Part shown: piece by piece, positions 59,770-64,000 of the stretch
How the letters are laid out: every line of letters starts with the position of its first letter
How positions within the stretch are numbered: the first letter of the stretch is position 1
Assembly: GCA_026014815.1 (NCBI GenBank)
Contig: JAOZHP010000086.1
Span: 1-64,000 of the forward strand
Direction of reading: 5' to 3'
Source of the DNA: Candidatus Bathyarchaeota archaeon
GTDB lineage: Archaea; Thermoproteota; Bathyarchaeia; TCS64
Length of the DNA: 64,000 bases
Made by a program: the position numbers and the translations under genes
Notes under the pieces: generated by a model
What the model saw: the letters and a program-made list of their open reading frames with translations, nothing else
Told to the model about the DNA's origin: nothing
Database searches by the model: none

Positions 59770-60138
59770 GTTATACTTATACTGCATCAGGTCCTGCCAA
59801 GCAGCGAAGTATCCTCTATCAAAACTCGTGCGTATCGGCTTAGCTGAGAACTCCTTGAACTCAGCTCTATAGTTCTTTGAGTTTTCACTCGTGAAAGCCA
59901 CCTTGTTGCAAAAATCCCTTTCGTCGCCTGATCTCACCGAAAGAAGAAGACCGTCAAGAGCGTTGACGTAGCCCGCCTTGTACTCCTCGTTGGTGAACTT
60001 TTTGTTCTTCACCTCTTTGAGGGCTCGCTCCGCGTCGCTGAACCTTCTCTCTTGCATGTTTTTCAGAAAAGCTGCCACTGCTTCCCGGGTCTTTCCTGTT
60101 ACTGATAGTCCTCTCGTCGGGTTAGAAGTCTTCGTCAC
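59758..60138 (-). CDS. conserved-looking helical protein of unknown function
   Basis: The 126-residue protein is charged and helical (R-E-A-V-A-A-F-L-K-N-M-Q-E-R-R-F-S-D-A-E). It overlaps the RadA gene start of 60122 by 17 bp, so it is coupled to RadA and may be a partner. No family is recognised. Confidence 0.65.
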   Translation of the reverse strand: MTKTSNPTRGLSVTGKTREAVAAFLKNMQERRFSDAERALKEVKNKKFTNEEYKAGYVNALDGLLLSVRSGDERDFCNKVAFTSENSKNYRAEFKEFSAKPIRTSFDRGYFAAWQDLMQYKYNLEK

Positions 60139-61096
60139 TCTCTATTCCTCTCTCTGTGATCCTCATAGGTGCCTCTCCCTCCGGCAGGGAGGGGCTCGCC
60201 GTCAACTTGGCGATCCTTACGTTGTTCCTGCCCTTACGCAGGAATATACGGTTGTGACTCGTGTGGGCCAGTATGTGACCCCCCGTGGGCGTCACCGCCT
60301 TGCTGAAGAAGGCGTCAGGGCTCGCCATGACTTGGTTCGTGATGACTGTAGCGGTGTTGAAGGCACGGCTCAGCCGCGTTAGTTTATGTAGGTGCTTGTT
60401 CAGGTTCTGCTGCCGACTGGCAAGCATCTCTCGTCCAATGTACTCGCTCCTGAAGTGGCTCATCACGCTGTCGATTATGATGAGCTTCACGTTGTTTTCC
60501 TTGATGACCTCGTCGGCGTTCTCCAAGAGCACTACTTGGTGGTTACTCGTGTATGCTTCGGCGTACACCACGCCTTTAAGTACGTCCTCCGGCTTGACGC
60601 CGAACCGTGGAGCGATCTGCATCATCCTTTCCGGCCTGAACGTGGCCTCGGTGTCGATGTATAACACGCTTCCATTGAGCCCGCCTTGTGCCTCGCCAAG
60701 TTGAACCGTGACGCAGAGCTGGTGACAGAGCTGGCTTTTACCTGAACCAAACTCGCCGTAGAACTCGGTGAGGCTCTGTGTCTCGATACCGCCGCCGAGC
60801 AGCTGGTCGAGGCTTGAGCACCCTGTCGTAAGCTTACGGATGTTACTTCGAAGCTCTACTAACTCGTCTCCCCTCACGAAGGTGATGGCCATGCTCTTTC
60901 GGGCGGCCTCGATGACTTTCTCGGCCATGGCCTCGCCTATTCCGGCTGACACAAGCTCAGCCACGGCTGCTGTGCCTAGGCTCTCGACAGTCTTGAAACC
61001 GATCTCCTTTAGCTTCGATACTGTCGCAGGTCCAACGCCTGGCAGGTCCTCTAAGGTCTGGTATTTCTCCTTAAAGTACTCCAGGTCCTCGGTCAT
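60122..61096 (-). CDS. radA: DNA repair recombinase RadA
   Basis: The 324-residue recombinase has the N-terminal helix-hairpin-helix (L-P-G-V-G-P-A-T-V near residue 20) and the RecA fold with Walker A G-E-F-G-S-G-K120-S, Walker B L-I-I-I-D-S near 210 and the C-terminal D-A-F-F and G-G-H-I-L-A-H segments. It catalyses strand exchange in archaeal homologous recombination. The next downstream gene overlaps its end. Confidence 0.97.
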   Translation of the reverse strand: MTEDLEYFKEKYQTLEDLPGVGPATVSKLKEIGFKTVESLGTAAVAELVSAGIGEAMAEKVIEAARKSMAITFVRGDELVELRSNIRKLTTGCSSLDQLLGGGIETQSLTEFYGEFGSGKSQLCHQLCVTVQLGEAQGGLNGSVLYIDTEATFRPERMMQIAPRFGVKPEDVLKGVVYAEAYTSNHQVVLLENADEVIKENNVKLIIIDSVMSHFRSEYIGREMLASRQQNLNKHLHKLTRLSRAFNTATVITNQVMASPDAFFSKAVTPTGGHILAHTSHNRIFLRKGRNNVRIAKLTASPSLPEGEAPMRITERGIESDEDF

Positions 61097-61162
61097 CTAC
61101 ATCACTTCAGTCGGGGTGTATCATAATGTAAAGACAGAAGGGGGTTAAAAACTCAGCGAGAG

Positions 61163-61360
61163 CTACTCTTCTTCCGGCTCTAGCTCAAGGACTAGAGATC
61201 CCTCGTAGCCACAGTCACTGCACGAGTACCTGGATGGAAGTATACCGAAGCTCTCCTTTACCTTCATCTTGAGGCTCTTACAGTTGGGACAGAAAACGGG
61301 TTTAGGTCCACTATGCTTTATTTTCTCGAGTGTGTCTCTTAGGCCCTTGAAGAGGGGCAA
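61163..61360 (-). CDS. small zinc-ribbon protein
   Basis: The 65-residue protein has Cys24-x2-Cys27 and Cys47-x2-Cys50 in F-C-P-N-C-K and Y-S-C-S-D-C-G-Y-E-G, an intact zinc ribbon with an acidic tail. It follows aIF1 by 2 bp, so they are co-transcribed. It may be a transcription or translation-related small protein. Confidence 0.8.
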   Translation of the reverse strand: MPLFKGLRDTLEKIKHSGPKPVFCPNCKSLKMKVKESFGILPSRYSCSDCGYEGSLVLELEPEEE

Positions 61361-61362
61361 TA

Positions 61363-61677
61363 CTACTGGACCTCGATGTTCTCTTCTGGGAACCCCATCT
61401 TTATGAGGGACTCACGGACCACGTTTCTGTGGTCGCCCATCAGTAGAACCTGCTCGTTCTTCGCTGTTCCGCCGCAAGCACACTTGTTCTTTAGCTCTGT
61501 GGCTATCTTGCCTAGTGACACTCCTTTAGAATCGATGCCGTCGATGACGGTCCATTTCTTTCCCCATTTACGTGTCTCTAAACGAATCCTGATCCGCTGC
61601 TGCTCCTTGCTCATTTCCTCGCAGACGCAGAGGTCTTTGGGGAGTCCGCATACGGGACAAATTTCCGCCATTATCAA
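61363..61677 (-). CDS. SUI1/aIF1 translation initiation factor
   Basis: The 104-residue protein has the SUI1 fold (T-V-I-D-G-I-D-S-K-G-V-S-L-G-K-I-A-T-E-L-K and C-A-C-G-G-T-A-K). An N-terminal extension carries a C-P-V-C-G-L-P-K-D-L-C-V-C cysteine cluster, likely metal-binding. It acts on start-codon selection in archaeal initiation, which is relevant to the unusual starts noted in this window. Confidence 0.92.
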   Translation of the reverse strand: MIMAEICPVCGLPKDLCVCEEMSKEQQRIRIRLETRKWGKKWTVIDGIDSKGVSLGKIATELKNKCACGGTAKNEQVLLMGDHRNVVRESLIKMGFPEENIEVQ

Positions 61678-61736
61678 CAGTTTATCGAGTGCCTGCTTCT
61701 AAAAGGTTTGCGTTAAAAAAGAGTTTTTTGTGGTTA

Positions 61737-62342
61737 TTATCTGTAATTTTGGAGCAAACTGAACGCCTTTAACGCGTCTTTTGAGTCCAGAATTATGATT
61801 GTGTTGGTACTGCAGCTGATGAACTCGACGATGTTCAGGTTCCTACTTGCCAATAATTGTGTAATGAATGCAACGAATCCCGGGGTGTTCTCCACTATCG
61901 GGGGGCTGAGCAGAATCAGCGCCACAAGGTTCATCTCCACCTTGACCTGCTCCGGCAGCTGGTCCTTGAGGGTGGTCTGATCAACAATGTACACGTATTG
62001 GTCTGTGAGCTGAGCCTGTACTATGTGCTCGATTTCTAGCCTGATGGAGGAGATTACTACCGCGATCTTGTCCTGTAGCCTTACTTTGGACTCCTTGAGT
62101 ATGCTCTGCACTGCTTCCTCCCTGAGACCCCTATCGTTGGAGATCTCATCTGCGACACGGATGATGGCTGCCTTCACGGCCTCTGTGCTGCCTTCTCCGA
62201 GTTCATCTTGGAGCATTCTGGCTAGGGCGCTATAGTTGACTATCTTCATGTTTAACGCGTCGAGGAGGCTCGGTCTCATCTGGATTGCCTCTCTTACTTG
62301 CTGCGCGACGCTTTTTGTTCTATCTGTTGTATCATCTGTCAT
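61737..62342 (-). CDS. ACT-domain-like regulatory protein
   Basis: The 201-residue protein has a helical N-terminal half (1-110) and an ACT-like C-terminus, where V-A-L-I-L-L-S-P-P-I-V-E-N-T-P-G-F-V-A-F-I and L-N-I-V-E-F-I-S-C-S-T-N-T-I-I-I-L form two beta-alpha-beta halves. A ligand-binding regulator is inferred. It is divergent from ArgG with about 80 bp between, so it could respond to or regulate amino-acid supply. Confidence 0.72.
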   Translation of the reverse strand: MTDDTTDRTKSVAQQVREAIQMRPSLLDALNMKIVNYSALARMLQDELGEGSTEAVKAAIIRVADEISNDRGLREEAVQSILKESKVRLQDKIAVVISSIRLEIEHIVQAQLTDQYVYIVDQTTLKDQLPEQVKVEMNLVALILLSPPIVENTPGFVAFITQLLASRNLNIVEFISCSTNTIIILDSKDALKAFSLLQNYR

Positions 62343-62420
62343 ATTTGTTACACTTATGTCACAAAATATAAATCGTTGCCTCAGAGTTGAACAGAGTATC
62401 GTAATAGGAGTAAATATGCA

Positions 62421-63680
62421 ATGCCAAAGGACAAGGTTATTCTAGCTTACTCAGGTGGCTTGGACACATCCATGATGGTGAAGTGGCTCCAAATGGAGTA
62501 CGGGATGGATGTAATCACATGCAATCTGGATGTGGGACAGGATAAAGAGTTGAAAGGAATCGAGGAAAAGGCATGGAAACTCGGAGCCATCAATCATTAC
62601 GGCTTTGATGCCAAGGAGGAGTTCGCAAAGGAATACATCTTCCCAGCCATCAAGGCAAACGCTCTATACATGGGAACTTATCCTGTGAGCAGCAGCATCA
62701 GCAGACCCCTCATCGCTAAGAAGCTTGTAGAGGTAGCGGAGATGGAGGACGCCCAGGCTGTTGCCCATGGGTGCACCGGGAAGGGAAACGACCAGGTAAG
62801 ATTTGATCTCACTATCAAGGCGTTAAACCCGAAGCTAAAGATCATTGCCCCAGTAAGGGAGTGGAAGTTCGATAGGGCTGGACAGATTGAATGGTCTAAA
62901 AAGCATGACATACCAATTCCCGTGACAGCGGACAGCCCTTACAGTATCGATGAGAACCTGTGGGGAAGAAGCATAGAAGGAGGAATACTTGAACATCCTG
63001 ATATCCCTGTCCCTGACGATATCTGGGACTGGACCGCAGACATCATGAACACACCCGACGAGGCCAAGTATATCAAGATAGGGTTCGAGGCGGGAGTACC
63101 CGTAAGCCTAGACGGTGTGAACTATAATCCACATGAACTCATCATGAAGGTGAGGGACCTCGCTGGAAAACACGGTATTGGCAGGATCGAGCACATGGAG
63201 GACCGTATTGTCGGACTCAAGACACGTGAGACATATGAGGTCCCTGCATCAGAGACCATCATAAATGCTCACCTTGACTTGGAGAAAATGGTGCTTACAC
63301 GTCACCAGAAGCTCCTGAAGTACGAGATCGACCACAAGTGGGCTACCGCTGTCTATCAGGGTCTATGGATTGATCCCTACAAGGAGGACCTAGATGCGTA
63401 TATCAACAGTACTCAGAAGAACGTGACCGGCGTGGTCACGATGAAGCTCCATAAGGGAACCGCCAAGCCTGTGTCGCGGGAGTCGCCGTTCAGTCTCTAC
63501 GACTATAACTTGGCCAGCTTCGATATCAACACCCATTATGATCAGGGTGACGCCATCGGCTTCATCAATCTCTGGGGTTTGCCTAGCGTATCCGCTTGGA
63601 ACCTGAAAAGGAAGATCGCCGATGAGGGCATCAAGGAGATGGGCAAGAAGGTCGTGCCAGTCCCTACAGGTGACTACTAG
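62421..63680 (+). CDS. argG: argininosuccinate synthase
   Basis: The 419-residue enzyme condenses citrulline and aspartate with ATP. Motifs: ATP-loop L-A-Y-S-G-G-L-D-T-S, T-C-N-L-D-V-G-Q near residue 33, G-C-T-G-K-G-N-D-Q-V-R-F near 115 and S-P-Y-S-I-D-E-N-L-W-G-R-S near 165. AGGAG ends 10 nt before ATG 62421 and is a good Shine-Dalgarno. Arginine pathway genes argH/argF are not seen in this window. Confidence 0.97.
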   Translation: MPKDKVILAYSGGLDTSMMVKWLQMEYGMDVITCNLDVGQDKELKGIEEKAWKLGAINHYGFDAKEEFAKEYIFPAIKANALYMGTYPVSSSISRPLIAKKLVEVAEMEDAQAVAHGCTGKGNDQVRFDLTIKALNPKLKIIAPVREWKFDRAGQIEWSKKHDIPIPVTADSPYSIDENLWGRSIEGGILEHPDIPVPDDIWDWTADIMNTPDEAKYIKIGFEAGVPVSLDGVNYNPHELIMKVRDLAGKHGIGRIEHMEDRIVGLKTRETYEVPASETIINAHLDLEKMVLTRHQKLLKYEIDHKWATAVYQGLWIDPYKEDLDAYINSTQKNVTGVVTMKLHKGTAKPVSRESPFSLYDYNLASFDINTHYDQGDAIGFINLWGLPSVSAWNLKRKIADEGIKEMGKKVVPVPTGDY

Positions 63681-63761
63681 CTCTCTGTTCTTCCCTTTTT
63701 TCTGGGTCTAATTTTTATTTCATAACTGGGTAAGTTGTCGTAGGTAGCCCGAGGTTCAGTT

Positions 63762-64000
63762 TTGTCACGAGAAGAGTCGCTGTTAGAGGTACTTGGTAAG
63801 GCGTTGCCGCTTCCATCTCGCATCATTGTTGGGTATAATGAGCTTGAAAGAGACTTCACCAGCGGTGACCTAGCTAGAGTCTGTGACATCAGCAGGAGTT
63901 CCGCGAAGTTCTATGTCAATAAGATGGTGGACCTGAGACTGATCACGAAGGTTCCTCACAAGCGCATGTACCAAAAGTACGCCAACGCCAACAAGTTCAG
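63762..64000 (+). CDS. HTH regulator, 3'-partial at the window edge
   Basis: TTG 63762 opens a frame that runs off the right edge. It contains D-F-T-S-G-D-L-A-R-V-C-D-I-S-R-S-S-A-K-F-Y-V, a helix-turn-helix, and a wing-like R-L-I-T-K-V-P-H-K-R. Transcriptional regulator is inferred from the HTH only. Confidence 0.65.
   Translation, partial: MSREESLLEVLGKALPLPSRIIVGYNELERDFTSGDLARVCDISRSSAKFYVNKMVDLRLITKVPHKRMYQKYANANKF

Noticed and set aside
63677-63889. Minus-strand CDS at the right end
   Set aside because: It overlaps the stop of argG and is antisense to the HTH-coding frame starting at 63762.

Overview
The window is archaeal. It carries a two-repeat TATA-binding protein, a RadA recombinase with an N-terminal helix-hairpin-helix, a stand-alone SUI1/aIF1, an Lhr-type helicase, PAC2 and AMMECR1 proteins, and many genes whose start codon lies about 25-30 nt after a TATA-like box (leaderless mRNAs). 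I cannot name the lineage from sequence alone. The gene content (formylmethanofuran dehydrogenase E-like protein, PAC2, Mut7-C, many peptidases) would suit an uncultured TACK- or Asgard-type heterotroph, but that is inference.

Accessory half (1 to about 34 kb). Base composition is a mosaic. At least seven 3' fragments of a tRNA-Met(CAU)-like gene (about 2.36, 6.94, 8.79, 10.50, 11.70, 22.44 and 23.93 kb) all lie on the + strand, with no 5' half visible. They delimit blocks of cargo, which is what repeated integration at one tRNA gene would leave behind. Cargo by block: three tandem HTH proteins with a HEPN (TIGR02391-like) protein and a GIY-YIG protein; a radical SAM enzyme and a TIR-domain protein; a truncated FAH hydrolase; a [4Fe-4S] serine dehydratase; a 530-residue orphan; a secreted metallo-beta-lactamase-fold protein. 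A long block (11.7-22.4 kb) then holds many single-gene metabolic units (alpha/beta hydrolases, SagB-type oxidoreductase, HpcH aldolase, O-methyltransferase, DinB/ClbS-like protein, metallopeptidase, ATC-hydrolase-like protein), several flanked by shared short repeats. It ends with an AbiE-like HTH/nucleotidyltransferase pair, and an archaeal AAA+ ATPase lies in the next block. Two genes here are cut by in-frame stops (TAA, TGA), and others are fragments.

The 24-30 kb region holds a surface-glycan cassette (WbpA/B/D/E-like enzymes for a diacetamido-uronic acid sugar, plus a glycosyltransferase). The 30-34 kb region has small regulators, TBP, gene remnants and a metallo-hydrolase.

The second half (34-64 kb) is more uniform and gene-dense. 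A block rich in amidohydrolases and peptidases (36-50 kb) includes an M29-like peptidase, an amidohydrolase with a tandem pseudoenzyme-like paralogue, a class C serine hydrolase, M20, two M19-like proteins without the usual HxD, and M24. It is followed by the Lhr helicase, a ZIP transporter, and housekeeping and information-processing genes (AMMECR1, Mut7-C RNase, CBS, PAC2, RadA, aIF1, ArgG). A structured RNA candidate of about 200 nt lies at 58.2-58.4 kb.

The items most worth checking are: (1) the orphan Cas2-like gene at 46.17 kb bracketed by three copies of a 24-nt palindrome; (2) the serial tRNA-Met fragments; (3) the repeat-flanked single-gene units at 11.9-17.8 kb; (4) the unidentified RNA; and (5) a dispersed repeat of about 145 bp, ending in a C-tract, present three times.
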